A stretch of DNA of 64,000 nucleotides from an uncultured Eubacteriales bacterium (GCA_902491535.1 CABUHS010000004.1:49931-113930), one strand, 5' to 3'; positions 36,319-47,037 are shown, numbered from the stretch's first letter. Numbers and translations: made by a program. The notes: generated from the sequence alone by a model not told the origin.

Positions 36319-39300
36319 ATGGTAAAGCCCCAGAAGCTCGGCAAAAACGTACGAATGAGCTTTTCCAAAATTGATGAGGCACTTGACCTGCCGAATCTTA
36401 TTGACGTCCAGAAAAAGTCCTATGAGTGGTTCCGACGCGAAGGACTTATGGAAGTTCTTCGTGATGTTTCTCCGATCACCGACTATTCGGGAAATCTGGA
36501 GATAGAATTTATAGATTATTCTATAGATCCCGTACCGAAGTACTCTGTCGAAGAGTGCAAGGAGAGGGACGTAAACTATGCAGCTCCTCTGCGTGTTACC
36601 GTTCGTCTTTACAATAAAACAACGGGTACGCCTATAGTAAAACAGATATTTATGGGCGATTTCCCTCTTATGACCGAGAACGGCACATTTATTATCAACG
36701 GTGCGGAGCGCGTTATCGTTTCGCAGATCGTTCGTTCTCCGGGTATGTACTACGATTCGACTCTTGATAAGACCGGAAAGAAGATATACACTGCCCAGGT
36801 CATCCCGTACAGAGGCGCATGGATAGAATACGAGACCGACATGAACGACGTCATGTATGTACGTATAGATAAGAACCGTAAGATGCCTCTTACAATATTT
36901 ATACGCGCACTCGGATTTGATACCGAACGCGAGCTTATCGAGCTGTTTGGAGACGATCATTATCTCCGTGAGACCTTTGCAAAAGACGAGATGGAGAACG
37001 AAGCTCAAAAATATTCTACGAGCGCATCTGATGAAGCGCTTAAGGAAATTTACAAGCGTCTCCGCCCCGGCGATCCGCCGCTTGTCGAAAGCGCACAACT
37101 TCTCATAAACAACATGTTTTTTGATCCGAAGCGCTATGATCTCGGAGCTGTCGGACGTTATAAATATGACAAGAAAATGGATCTTGAGGACCGCCTCCGC
37201 GGTCAGATGCTTTCGCGTCCGTGCGTAAGCCTGACAACCGGTGAGCTTATCGGCGCAGAAGGAGATATCATCGATGACGCTATGCTCGAAGAGCTTCGCC
37301 GCGGCGCTGTCAATGAAGCTTATATCACCACAAGTGACGGCTCTGAGCTTAAGCTCGTCTCTAACGGAATGGTATATCCCGAAGCTATACTCGGATATGA
37401 TCTTACCGATATCGGAATCAAGCACAAAGTACGCTACAGTGTACTCTCCGATATCATCTCGGAAGTCGGAAATGAGCCGGAGGACGTAAAGTGCGAGGCT
37501 CAGAAGAGAATGCATGAGCTTTCTCCCAAAAACATAACCAGAGACGATATTATCGCTTCGGTAAGCTACATGATCGGTCTTTTCCATGACGTCGGAACCA
37601 ACGACGACATAGACCATCTCGGGAACCGCCGCCTGCGCTGCGTAGGTGAGCTGCTTCAGAATCAGCTCCGTATAGGCTTCGCACGTATGGATAAGATCGT
37701 CAAAGAGCGTATGACCGTTCATGACAGTGAATCGATCACGCCTGAGGCACTTATCAATATCCGTCCTATAGTCACTGCAATCAGAGAATTTTTCGGTTCT
37801 TCCCCGCTCTCGCAGTTCATGGATCAGAACAATCCTCTTGCAGAGCTTACTCACAAGCGCCGTCTGTCGGCGCTCGGCCCCGGCGGTCTTTCGAGAGACA
37901 GAGCGTCATTTGAAGTCCGCGATGTTCACTATACTCATTACGGACGCATGTGTCCTATAGAAACGCCTGAAGGACCTAACATCGGACTTATATCATATCT
38001 TTCAACATATGCAAGCATAAACGAATACGGATTTATAGAAGCTCCCTACCGCAAGGTAGATAAAGCAACCGGCGTTGTTACGCGCGAGATCGAGCGTATG
38101 ACCGCCGATGTTGAGGATAACTATATCGTTGCTCAGGCTAACGAGCCTCTCGACGAAAATAACCGTTTTGTAAACAAAAAGGTTACAGCGCGCCACCGCT
38201 CGGAGATCATTGAGATCGATGCATCTAAAGTAGATTACATGGATGTATCTCCTAAGATGGTCGTTTCCGTTGCAACATCAATGATCCCGTTCCTTGAAAA
38301 CGACGACAACTCGCGTGCGCTCATGGGATCGAACATGCAGAAGCAGGCTGTACCGCTTATGGTGACCGAGTCTCCTATCGTCGGAACAGGTATGGAATAC
38401 AAAGCCGCTGTAGACTCCGGCGTTGTTGTATGCGCAAAGAAAGCCGGTACTGTAGAACGCGTTACAGCCGACGATATCACGATACGCGCAACCGACGGAA
38501 CCAAGGACGTTTACCATCTGATAAAGTTTAAACGTTCAAACCAGGGTACCTGCGTAAATCAGAGGCCTATCGTAAATGTCGGAGATCTTGTCGAAGAGGG
38601 CGAAGTTATTGCGGACGGTCCCGCTACTTCGAACGGAGAGATTTCTCTCGGAAAGAACGCTCTCATCGGCTTTATGACATGGGAAGGTTACAACTACGAG
38701 GACGCAGTTCTTCTTAACGAACGCCTTGTACGTGACGATGTTTATACATCTATTCATATAGAAAAATACGAGCATGAAGCGCGTGATACCAAACTCGGAC
38801 CGGAAGAGATCACAAGAGAGATCCCGAACGTCGGAGACGATGCACTCAAAGACCTTACTGCCGAAGGCGTTATCCGCATCGGTACTGAAGTAAGAGCCGG
38901 AGATATACTTGTCGGTAAGGTAACTCCTAAGGGAGAGACCGAGCTTACAGCCGAGGAAAGACTGCTTCGCGCGATTTTCGGAGAGAAAGCCCGCGAAGTC
39001 CGCGACACCTCTCTCAGACTTCCGCACGGAGAGTCCGGAATCATCGTAGATGTACGTACATTTACCAAAGAAGCCGGAGATGAACTCCCGCCCGGAGTCA
39101 ATAAAGTTGTCAGAGTTTATGTTGCTCAGAAGCGTAAGATCTCTGTCGGAGACAAGATGGCAGGACGCCACGGAAACAAAGGTGTCGTATCGAGAATTCT
39201 TCCGCCTGAGGACATGCCGTTCCTTGCAGACGGAACGCCGCTTGATATCGTACTTAACCCGCTCGGAGTTCCTTCGCGAATGAATATAGGTCAGGTTCTC

Positions 39301-40095
39301 GAGGTTCATCTCGGAATTGCAGCGCGCAAGCTCGGATGGAAGGTAATGACACCTGTATTCGACGGTGCGCACGAGGCTGATATCACCGAGTGCCTTAAAA
39401 TGGCAGGTCTCCGTCCCGACGGAAAGACCACGCTTTACGACGGAAGAACCGGTGAACCGTTCGATAATCCCGTAACAGTCGGTATCATGTACTACCTCAA
39501 GCTGCATCATCTTGTCGACGATAAGATACATGCACGCTCAACAGGACCTTACTCGCTCGTTACTCAGCAGCCTCTCGGAGGTAAAGCTCAGTTCGGCGGT
39601 CAGCGTTTCGGAGAAATGGAGGTATGGGCGCTCGAAGCATACGGCGCAGCATACACGCTTCAGGAAATACTTACTTTCAAGAGCGACGATGTAAACGGAC
39701 GTGTAAAAGCATTCGAGGCTATCGTAAAGGGACAGAATATACCTACTCCGGGTGTTCCGGAATCCTTCAAGGTTCTTGTAAAAGAGCTTCAGTCCCTTGC
39801 GCTTGATATCAAGGTTCTTGATAAAGAAGGAAACGAAATCGAACTTTCAACTCTCGGCGAAGATGAGCCGGATAACCGTACTTATTCCGCTGATTCTTAC
39901 AGAGAAGATGAAAGCAACGAATATATGAACTCGTCCGTGGTCAATGATATCGGAGAGGACAGGGACGGAAACGATCTTGACGATGAAGAAGATCTTTTTG
40001 CTCCTGAGTCTGACGACGATGAATTCGGAGATGGCTTCGGCGTCGGTTTTGCTGACGAACTTTACTCCGATGATAATAATGATGAGAATAACTGA
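36319..40095 (+). CDS. rpoB: RNA polymerase beta subunit
   Basis: A 1258-residue core subunit. The rifampicin region reads LSQFMDQNNPLAELTHKRRLSALGPGG in two contiguous blocks, with wild-type residues at the Gln513, Asp516, His526 and Ser531 equivalents, so it is predicted rifampicin-sensitive. Catalytic-region blocks GDKMAGRHGNKG and the C-terminal GEMEVWALEAYGAAYTL are intact. The C-terminus is a long acidic tail (DDEEDLFAPESDDDEFG), typical of Clostridia. I chose the ATG at 36319, which has GGAG 11 nt upstream; a TTG 21 nt earlier is in frame. It starts its own operon, without rplJ-rplL before it. Confidence 0.98.
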   Translation: MVKPQKLGKNVRMSFSKIDEALDLPNLIDVQKKSYEWFRREGLMEVLRDVSPITDYSGNLEIEFIDYSIDPVPKYSVEECKERDVNYAAPLRVTVRLYNKTTGTPIVKQIFMGDFPLMTENGTFIINGAERVIVSQIVRSPGMYYDSTLDKTGKKIYTAQVIPYRGAWIEYETDMNDVMYVRIDKNRKMPLTIFIRALGFDTERELIELFGDDHYLRETFAKDEMENEAQKYSTSASDEALKEIYKRLRPGDPPLVESAQLLINNMFFDPKRYDLGAVGRYKYDKKMDLEDRLRGQMLSRPCVSLTTGELIGAEGDIIDDAMLEELRRGAVNEAYITTSDGSELKLVSNGMVYPEAILGYDLTDIGIKHKVRYSVLSDIISEVGNEPEDVKCEAQKRMHELSPKNITRDDIIASVSYMIGLFHDVGTNDDIDHLGNRRLRCVGELLQNQLRIGFARMDKIVKERMTVHDSESITPEALINIRPIVTAIREFFGSSPLSQFMDQNNPLAELTHKRRLSALGPGGLSRDRASFEVRDVHYTHYGRMCPIETPEGPNIGLISYLSTYASINEYGFIEAPYRKVDKATGVVTREIERMTADVEDNYIVAQANEPLDENNRFVNKKVTARHRSEIIEIDASKVDYMDVSPKMVVSVATSMIPFLENDDNSRALMGSNMQKQAVPLMVTESPIVGTGMEYKAAVDSGVVVCAKKAGTVERVTADDITIRATDGTKDVYHLIKFKRSNQGTCVNQRPIVNVGDLVEEGEVIADGPATSNGEISLGKNALIGFMTWEGYNYEDAVLLNERLVRDDVYTSIHIEKYEHEARDTKLGPEEITREIPNVGDDALKDLTAEGVIRIGTEVRAGDILVGKVTPKGETELTAEERLLRAIFGEKAREVRDTSLRLPHGESGIIVDVRTFTKEAGDELPPGVNKVVRVYVAQKRKISVGDKMAGRHGNKGVVSRILPPEDMPFLADGTPLDIVLNPLGVPSRMNIGQVLEVHLGIAARKLGWKVMTPVFDGAHEADITECLKMAGLRPDGKTTLYDGRTGEPFDNPVTVGIMYYLKLHHLVDDKIHARSTGPYSLVTQQPLGGKAQFGGQRFGEMEVWALEAYGAAYTLQEILTFKSDDVNGRVKAFEAIVKGQNIPTPGVPESFKVLVKELQSLALDIKVLDKEGNEIELSTLGEDEPDNRTYSADSYREDESNEYMNSSVVNDIGEDRDGNDLDDEEDLFAPESDDDEFGDGFGVGFADELYSDDNNDENN

Positions 40096-40109
40096 CGGGA
40101 GGAATAGCT

Positions 40110-43100
40110 ATGGCAAATAATACCTTTGATTCTATACAGATCGGGTTGGCATCTCCTGAGATGATACTGAAATGGTCTCACGGCGAGGTAACAAAGCCTG
40201 AGACAATAAACTACAGAACGCTTAAACCTGAGAGAGACGGACTTTTCTGCGAGCGTATCTTCGGTCCGACAAAAGACGGAGAATGTGCGTGCGGAAAATA
40301 CAAGCGTGTGCGCAACAAGGAATTTCATGTGTGCGAAAAGTGCGGCGTTGAAGTAACTTCAAAGAAGGTTCGCCGCGAACGCATGGGACATATCCAGCTT
40401 GCAGCTCCGGTATCGCATATCTGGTACTTCAGAGCAGTACCGTCCCGTATGAGCCTGCTGCTCGATATTCCGCTCCGCTCACTTGAAAAGGTGCTGTATT
40501 TCGCATCCTATATAGTAATTGATCCCGGCGATACCCCGCTGGTAAGAAATCAGCTGCTTACCGAAACGGAATACAAATCATACTACGAAAAATACGAGAC
40601 ATCATTCCGCGTCGGAATGGGTGCAGAAGCTATCAAGGAACTGCTTTCAGAGCCGATTTTAAATATTGAGGAGCTTTCCGCTGAACTTCGCAGTCAGCTT
40701 GCTACAGCTTCCGGGCAGAAAAAGATCCGTCTGAGCAAGCGCCTTGAAGTAGTCGAGGCATTCCGCAAATCTGGAAATCGCCCCGAATGGATGATACTCG
40801 ACGTTATTCCGGTAATTCCTCCGGAGATCCGTCCTATGGTTCAGCTTGACGGCGGACGCTTTGCTGCGAGCGATCTTAACGATCTTTACCGCCGCGTTAT
40901 CGGACGTAACAACCGTCTGAAGAATCTTCTTCAGATGGGCGCTCCCGATATAATTATTCGCAACGAGAAGAGAATGCTTCAGGAAGCTGTCGATGCACTT
41001 ATCGACAACGGCCGACGCGGCAAGCCGGTCACAGGACCGAGCAACCGTCCGCTTAAGTCTCTTTCCGAGATGCTTCGCGGTAAGCAAGGGCGCTTCCGTC
41101 AGAACCTGCTCGGCAAACGTGTTGACTATTCCGGACGTTCGGTTATCGTCGTCGGACCGGAACTCAAGATATATCAGTGCGGTCTGCCTAAAGAGATGGC
41201 GCTCGAACTGTTCAAGCCTTTTGTAATGAAGCGTCTTGTAGAGACTCAGAAGGCGTCCAATATCAAAGACGCAAAGAAAAAGGTCGAAAAGGTTGCTCCC
41301 GAAGTTTGGGACGCACTCGAAAATGTTATCAAAGAACACCCTGTTCTTCTTAACCGTGCGCCTACGCTTCACAGACTTTCCATCCAGGCTTTTGAACCTA
41401 TACTTGTTGAAGGCCGCGCTATAAAGCTTCATCCTCTCGTTTGTACTGCGTTTAACGCAGACTTCGACGGCGACCAGATGCCGGTCCATGTTCCGCTGTC
41501 CTCCGAAGCTCAGGCAGAGGCAAGATTCCTCATGCTTTCGGCAGGAAACCTGCTTAAACCGGCAGACGGACGCGCTGTTACAGTACCGTCTCAGGATATG
41601 GTCCTCGGATGCTACTATCTTACAATGGATAAGCCCGGTGAAAAAGGCGAAGGTCATGTTTACCGTGATTTCGATGAGGCTGTAATGGCATATGAAAACG
41701 GACTTCTCGGTCTGCATGCGCCCATAAAAATCAGAGTAAGCAAGGAGATCGACGGCACTGTTCATACAGGGATTATCGACGCGACTCTCGGCCGTCTGAT
41801 ATTCAACCGCTCGCTTCCCCAGGATCTCGGTTATGTTGACCGCAGCGATCCATCCAAGCTTCTTGATCTCGAGATCACCTTCAAATGTGGAAAGAAGCAG
41901 CTCGGACAGCTTATCGACCGCTGCATCAGAACTCACGGTATACCCGAGACTGCACGCGTACTCGATGAGATCAAGTCTATGGGATATAAATATTCCACAA
42001 AGGCAGCCATGTCGATCTCTATCGCCGATATAACCATACCGAAAAAGAAATACGACCTCGTAAAACAGGCAGAAGCTGACGTTGATACGATCACACACAG
42101 CTTTAATCGCGGTGAGCTTACCGACGAAGAGCGTTATAACAACGTTATCGCTATCTGGGAACAGGCTACCAAGGACGTTGTCGCGGCTCTTCAGGACAGC
42201 TTTGATGACTACAACCCGATCAAAATGATGAGTGATTCGGGAGCCCGCGGTAATATTACACAGATGCGTCAGCTTGCCGGAATGCGCGGACTGATGTTTG
42301 CAACAAACGGACGCACAATGGAGATCCCGATCAAGTCTAACTTCCGTGAAGGTCTTAATATTCTCGAGTACTTTATCGCTGCGCGCGGCGCACGTAAGAG
42401 TCTTTCGGATACAGCACTTAAAACAGCTGACTCCGGTTACCTTACAAGACGTCTTGTTGACGTTTCTCAGGATGTTATCATACGCACCGGCGACTGCGGA
42501 GCGCATGAGGGTATCTGGGTAAGCGCTATCATGGACGGGAACGATGTTATCGAGCCGCTTGCAGAACGTCTTGCCGGAAGATATACAGTCGATGATGTTG
42601 TTAATCCTGCTACAGGCGAGATCATTGCGCCTGCTAATACAATGCTCGGCGACGCACAGATCAAGAAGATAACCGCCGCAGGTATTGAAAGAGTACAGAT
42701 CAGAACCATACTCAAGTGCCGTGCCAAACATGGCGTATGCGCTCACTGCTACGGAGCCGACATGGCTTCCGGAAAGCCCGTCAGCGTAGGAGAATCGGTC
42801 GGTATTATAGCTGCACAGTCTATCGGAGAACCCGGTACACAGCTTACGATGAGAACCTTCCATACAGGAGGCGTTGCAGGCTCCAACATCACACAGGGTC
42901 TGCCCCGTGTCGAAGAACTTTTCGAGGCACGCAATCCGAAGAAGGCTGCTGTTATCGCAAAGTGCAGCGGTATATTCTCTATTCCGGAGGAAAAGCGCCG
43001 CAAGATAGCACGTATCACACCTACCGAAACAGACCCCGTTCCGCTTGACGAAAAGGATAAAGAGCATGTAATTCCGTACGGACTCAAGCTCCGCTTCAAC

Positions 43101-43691
43101 GACGGAGATTATGTCCGCAAGGGCGATCAGCTCACGGAAGGTCAGCTTTCTCCCTCTGATATCACAACTGTTCTCGGACTTGACGCGGTATACGATTACA
43201 TTATCCGCGAGGTACAGATGGTTTACCGTATGCAGAGCGTTGAAGTTAACGACAAACATATCGAGGTCATCGCACGTCAGATGACGAGAAAAGTGCGCGT
43301 TGATGACAGCGGAGATACATCTCTCCTCAATGCAAGCATGGTAGACGTTACAGAGTTTGAGAGCGAAAACGAAGCTATTCAGCAGCGTATCGACGCCGGC
43401 GAGACCGGACTGCGCAAGGCTACTATGACGCCTGTGCTTCTCGGAATCACAAAGGCTTCGCTCCAGACCGAATCGTGGATGAGTGCTGCGTCCTTCCAGG
43501 AAACCACAAAGGTTCTTACCGAGGCAGCTATCAAGGGTAAGGTCGACCACCTTCTCGGACTCAAGGAAAATGTTATTATCGGTAAGCTTATTCCTGCCGG
43601 AACAGGTATGGAATGTTACCGTAATGTTCAGGTCGAAGAGGTTGAACAGCCTGAAGACGACCTTGACGATGAGCTTGAAATAGCTGAATAA
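40110..43691 (+). CDS. rpoC: RNA polymerase beta' subunit
   Basis: A 1193-residue catalytic subunit. The N-terminal zinc-binding cysteines (CACGK and CEKCG) are present, and the absolutely conserved catalytic triad motif NADFDGDQM lies near residue 450. The trigger-loop region and late GEPGTQLTMRTFHTGGVAG are intact. It lies 14 bp after rpoB. The str operon, which follows rpoC in many Firmicutes, is instead 12 kb away on the other strand. A 963-residue open frame antisense to this gene is a codon-bias shadow. Confidence 0.98.
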   Translation: MANNTFDSIQIGLASPEMILKWSHGEVTKPETINYRTLKPERDGLFCERIFGPTKDGECACGKYKRVRNKEFHVCEKCGVEVTSKKVRRERMGHIQLAAPVSHIWYFRAVPSRMSLLLDIPLRSLEKVLYFASYIVIDPGDTPLVRNQLLTETEYKSYYEKYETSFRVGMGAEAIKELLSEPILNIEELSAELRSQLATASGQKKIRLSKRLEVVEAFRKSGNRPEWMILDVIPVIPPEIRPMVQLDGGRFAASDLNDLYRRVIGRNNRLKNLLQMGAPDIIIRNEKRMLQEAVDALIDNGRRGKPVTGPSNRPLKSLSEMLRGKQGRFRQNLLGKRVDYSGRSVIVVGPELKIYQCGLPKEMALELFKPFVMKRLVETQKASNIKDAKKKVEKVAPEVWDALENVIKEHPVLLNRAPTLHRLSIQAFEPILVEGRAIKLHPLVCTAFNADFDGDQMPVHVPLSSEAQAEARFLMLSAGNLLKPADGRAVTVPSQDMVLGCYYLTMDKPGEKGEGHVYRDFDEAVMAYENGLLGLHAPIKIRVSKEIDGTVHTGIIDATLGRLIFNRSLPQDLGYVDRSDPSKLLDLEITFKCGKKQLGQLIDRCIRTHGIPETARVLDEIKSMGYKYSTKAAMSISIADITIPKKKYDLVKQAEADVDTITHSFNRGELTDEERYNNVIAIWEQATKDVVAALQDSFDDYNPIKMMSDSGARGNITQMRQLAGMRGLMFATNGRTMEIPIKSNFREGLNILEYFIAARGARKSLSDTALKTADSGYLTRRLVDVSQDVIIRTGDCGAHEGIWVSAIMDGNDVIEPLAERLAGRYTVDDVVNPATGEIIAPANTMLGDAQIKKITAAGIERVQIRTILKCRAKHGVCAHCYGADMASGKPVSVGESVGIIAAQSIGEPGTQLTMRTFHTGGVAGSNITQGLPRVEELFEARNPKKAAVIAKCSGIFSIPEEKRRKIARITPTETDPVPLDEKDKEHVIPYGLKLRFNDGDYVRKGDQLTEGQLSPSDITTVLGLDAVYDYIIREVQMVYRMQSVEVNDKHIEVIARQMTRKVRVDDSGDTSLLNASMVDVTEFESENEAIQQRIDAGETGLRKATMTPVLLGITKASLQTESWMSAASFQETTKVLTEAAIKGKVDHLLGLKENVIIGKLIPAGTGMECYRNVQVEEVEQPEDDLDDELEIAE

Positions 43692-43725
43692 TATTCAAAT
43701 ATTACTTTCTGTACTATCAGTGCAG

Positions 43726-43762
43726 AAAAAAATCACGGAGTTACAAAACTCCGTGATTTTTT
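43726..43762 (+). terminator. Terminator of rpoBC
   Basis: AATCACGGAGT (43731-43741) pairs with ACTCCGTGATT (43748-43758) and is followed by a T tract. A copy of the dispersed repeat begins directly at the end of that tract. Confidence 0.92.
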
Positions 43763-43764
43763 AT

Positions 43765-43834
43765 TATGAAACAACAAGGTTCCGAAGAACCCGTCCGCAA
43801 TCTTAGATTGCGTCGGTGGGTCGATTCTTATTCC
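43765..43834 (+). repeat. Terminator-associated repeat, copy A
   Basis: Begins TATGAAACAACAAGGTTCCG within a few bases of the rpoC terminator's T tract. It contains the core hairpin GCAATC-TTA-GATTGC flanked by CCGTC and GTCGG. Its 3' end contains the stop codon of the minus-strand sigma-fusion gene (43828-43830). Confidence 0.8.
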
Positions 43835-46800
43835 CTATTTTCGACAGCCTTTACGGCACGGTCAACATATTCAAGAAAACGTTCTTCTTTACGAACTCCG
43901 TTGAACCATTCCCAACCGTAAGCAGCAGTCAATCCATAGTGTACAAGACTGACATCATCAGAAAAGAGATCATCCCCGTAATTTACCTCGATTCTGCCAT
44001 CAGGCAGTTTGATGATTCCTTTTCCCTTAATTACCTTTATTCCTCCGTATATCAGATCGTTTCCGACTTCAATAGCTTCTCCGTCCGATATACTGTCCCA
44101 TTTTTTAAATAGATCAAAAGTACATTCGAGATATTCATACCCTTCTTCATTTATACCGCATCCGAACAAGGCACAGGCTGTCCTGAAGAATGTCGCGGCG
44201 TAGCATCCGAGCCATGCACGCGGTATTTCTCCGTTTTCTCCGAAGCCTTCTATAATTTGCATACGGTATTTGTTCCATGCAACTGCTTTTTCCGGATTTC
44301 CCCAATATCGGCTCGGCCTGCCGAGAAAATGAGTCATAATATTAAAATTGTTTATACCGTGGCGTAACCTGCTTTCATCATAATATCCGCCTTCCCAAAG
44401 TTGCTCTTCTATGATTTCTCCCTGTATTGAGCTGTACAAAGTGACAGGAGAAAGTTTTTCCTGAACTCCGGTTCTGTCAGAAAATATCGCGCTCTGTCCA
44501 TCCTCATCTTCGACGTATATATACTCAGCCGATCCGACAAATCCGTCGGTAAGCCCTATAGCGTCATAACGCCGTTCCATTCCGTCCTCAAACGGCATGT
44601 ATCCTTTTCCCGTACCTTTGTAAGACGTCAGTTCATAAACTGTATGTAAAGCTCCGCTGTTGTATTGATTGACCGTACGAACTATACCGACACCGTCTGC
44701 AAAATAATATTCCTTACTGTTTCCGCGGTATTCAAGTCCTTTAGCTAATCCGGTAGTATTCATAGAAAGCTTGAAGCAATTCTCGAATATTCCTGCCTTT
44801 GTAGCTACCGTTCCTCCGTCCTCACATATTATCTCTGTTTTGATATGACTATCTCCGTACATATATTCAATAATAGGTGCTGAGCCAATTCTCCATTCAT
44901 CTGACCAAAGACAATTTACCGATGTATATAAAATCCCATAGATATCATTATATAGCAAAGATTCATAGGCCTTTGTCCATTTTTTGTATTCAAAACTCCA
45001 ACGAAGATTACTCGAATACAGTACCGTATCATTTTTTCTGAAGATATAGTTCTTTGAAAAGAAATTCCAACATCCTGTAGATGTAAAATTCGGATTGAAA
45101 TTCACATCAGTCTCCATTATACGGCGCGCCACAGATCCTGCCGTTTTAGCATGCGCTGTTTCAACAGGAGTACGTGCGAGACTTTCGGCACGTTTAATTG
45201 CAGAAGATACATCACAGATGATAAATTTACCGTTTTCTGTTTTACAGTATTCGCTTCTTATCTTCTCAATCATGTCTATCCACGAATTTTCATCATACTT
45301 TAATCTTTCAACACTATAAAAAGATGAGATAACAGCAGAAGCCTTATCCAAATGAGATACAGAAATCTCAAGAGAGGACTGCATTACATCAGGTGAATAT
45401 CCGTCAGCATATTTCCACGTATTTCCGGCGGCGAGAGGAAGCATTCCCGAACCGCCCGCAATATTATAGTCTTTCAGTATTCTCACATCAGTGATTCCGT
45501 CGCACTTATGCTCGTGTTTCACGATTCCGACACCGTCTTTATAGTAACTCTTATACACAGATACACCACTATATTCATCAAAATGCTTTGTTATCCAAAG
45601 CCGGCATCCGTCGAACGTTCCGCACGGAGTTTCCACAGTTATATTATCTGAAGCATATGTAAGAGTAGTTCCGTCAGAACCTGTATATGATTCTCCGACC
45701 GATAGATTTTTATCGAAGAAAAGTCCGTCACAGAGCGAGGAATTGCGAAAAATATAATTTATATCTATGTCAGTTGAAATTAAATGACCTTCACCTATCT
45801 CTTCTATATTCCAATAGCAAATCATGTTATCGATATATCTCAGTTCCTCAGCCTTAATTCCTATACGATAAGTTTTATCATCTTTTTTCAGATAGGAGAA
45901 AAACTTTTCTTCTGTATCAATAGCGCGTAAAGCAAGTGCATAATACTTATTTGACGGATCTGCAATCTCCAAAACCTTTCTGTAAGCTTCCATAGCTTTT
46001 TCTGGCTGATTGTTTTTGTAATATGAATATCCAAGCCAAAACCACTCACGGGCAAGTGTACGAACAAATCCTGTCTTTTCAAGCATAGGGATCTGTTTGT
46101 CTCTTATAAATTCTATTCTCGCATCTCCATATACTTTGAAGTCTTCTCTTGTAACTATAAATTCCATGACCTCGTCATTCGTTCCGTACAGAGCAGCTTC
46201 CTTTATACGCGAAAACAGTGCCTCGCTCTTTTCTCCGGGAATCCACCACCATCCGCGCATAAGTACATCGGCAATCGCGCAGTACTTCTCTCTTGACTCA
46301 GGCAATTCCTCCGCTTCCTTAAGAACATCATTGTATACGATTTCAAAACCGCTCTTGCTGTTTTTTGTCTGCCATAGCATTAGTTCGTCAACCTTTTTCA
46401 TTACTCTCCGCACAAGAGTGTCGCTGTATTTTTCATCCATTGCACAAAGATCCTTTCTTATTCTTTTTCTGCCGTCATGAAGCCGCCACTTCGCCGTCCC
46501 CTCCGGAATATTCATCCTTTCCGCGATCTCAGAAACAGACAGACCTTCAAAATAATGCATATAAATAATCTTTTTTACAGTCTCCGGCAGCTTTCCGATA
46601 CTTTGATAAAGCCCATTCTTTTCCTCGGATAATGTATACAATTCTTCCGGTCCTGAATACTGACCGTCATCAACAGTCAGATTGCTGACCGTATCTATAG
46701 GAAGAAAACTGCGAAACCTCGAAACCATATTCAACGCGCAATTTTTCGCAATTTTGCATACCCAATACGGAAATTTCTTCGGATCCTGTAAGGTATTCAG

Positions 46801-46989
46801 CTTCATCCATGCCGTTACAAAAGCATCCTGCGCCGCATCCTCTGCCATAAAATTATTGCGTGTTACCGACACTGCTGCCGAAATAACTCTTTTTTGATAT
46901 TTTACAACCAAAGCTTCATACGCACGCTGTTCTCCGGCAAGCGTCAGCATAACAAGCGTTTCATCGGTTTGATTTCGGTAGTATAACAT
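43828..46989 (-). CDS. ECF-type sigma-70 factor fused to a very large C-terminal region
   Basis: A 1053-residue protein. Region 2 spans about residues 22-90 (YQKRVISAAVSVTRN, AAQDAFVTAW). Region 4 spans about 133-181 (LPETVKKIIYMHYFEGLS, then SEIAERMNIPEGTAKWRLH). The remaining 870 residues have no predicted membrane segment. They contain a TPR-like stretch near 316-356 and a duplicated beta-rich module. Module 1 has GTFDGC near 457, YYKDGVGIVK near 482 and LPLAAGNTWKYADG near 517. Module 2 has GIFENC near 733, YYFADGVGIVR near 761 and MPFEDGMERRYDA near 798. The ATG at 46989 has an ideal GGAGGATAT SD. The tail may be a built-in sensor or anti-sigma-like domain (inference). It is monocistronic. 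Confidence 0.85.
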   Translation of the reverse strand: MLYYRNQTDETLVMLTLAGEQRAYEALVVKYQKRVISAAVSVTRNNFMAEDAAQDAFVTAWMKLNTLQDPKKFPYWVCKIAKNCALNMVSRFRSFLPIDTVSNLTVDDGQYSGPEELYTLSEEKNGLYQSIGKLPETVKKIIYMHYFEGLSVSEIAERMNIPEGTAKWRLHDGRKRIRKDLCAMDEKYSDTLVRRVMKKVDELMLWQTKNSKSGFEIVYNDVLKEAEELPESREKYCAIADVLMRGWWWIPGEKSEALFSRIKEAALYGTNDEVMEFIVTREDFKVYGDARIEFIRDKQIPMLEKTGFVRTLAREWFWLGYSYYKNNQPEKAMEAYRKVLEIADPSNKYYALALRAIDTEEKFFSYLKKDDKTYRIGIKAEELRYIDNMICYWNIEEIGEGHLISTDIDINYIFRNSSLCDGLFFDKNLSVGESYTGSDGTTLTYASDNITVETPCGTFDGCRLWITKHFDEYSGVSVYKSYYKDGVGIVKHEHKCDGITDVRILKDYNIAGGSGMLPLAAGNTWKYADGYSPDVMQSSLEISVSHLDKASAVISSFYSVERLKYDENSWIDMIEKIRSEYCKTENGKFIICDVSSAIKRAESLARTPVETAHAKTAGSVARRIMETDVNFNPNFTSTGCWNFFSKNYIFRKNDTVLYSSNLRWSFEYKKWTKAYESLLYNDIYGILYTSVNCLWSDEWRIGSAPIIEYMYGDSHIKTEIICEDGGTVATKAGIFENCFKLSMNTTGLAKGLEYRGNSKEYYFADGVGIVRTVNQYNSGALHTVYELTSYKGTGKGYMPFEDGMERRYDAIGLTDGFVGSAEYIYVEDEDGQSAIFSDRTGVQEKLSPVTLYSSIQGEIIEEQLWEGGYYDESRLRHGINNFNIMTHFLGRPSRYWGNPEKAVAWNKYRMQIIEGFGENGEIPRAWLGCYAATFFRTACALFGCGINEEGYEYLECTFDLFKKWDSISDGEAIEVGNDLIYGGIKVIKGKGIIKLPDGRIEVNYGDDLFSDDVSLVHYGLTAAYGWEWFNGVRKEERFLEYVDRAVKAVENRE

Positions 46990-47037
46990 ATATCCTCCGT
47001 TTGTATGAAAATTTCCATAATGTTTAAGCGCTTGTCT

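Noticed and set aside
40659..43550. 963-codon open frame antisense to rpoC, and similar long antisense frames over rpoB (36286-37854, 38536-39531) and fusA (22519-23424).
   Set aside because: They mirror highly expressed genes with strong codon bias, have no SD or promoter and no family motifs. Such shadows are expected.
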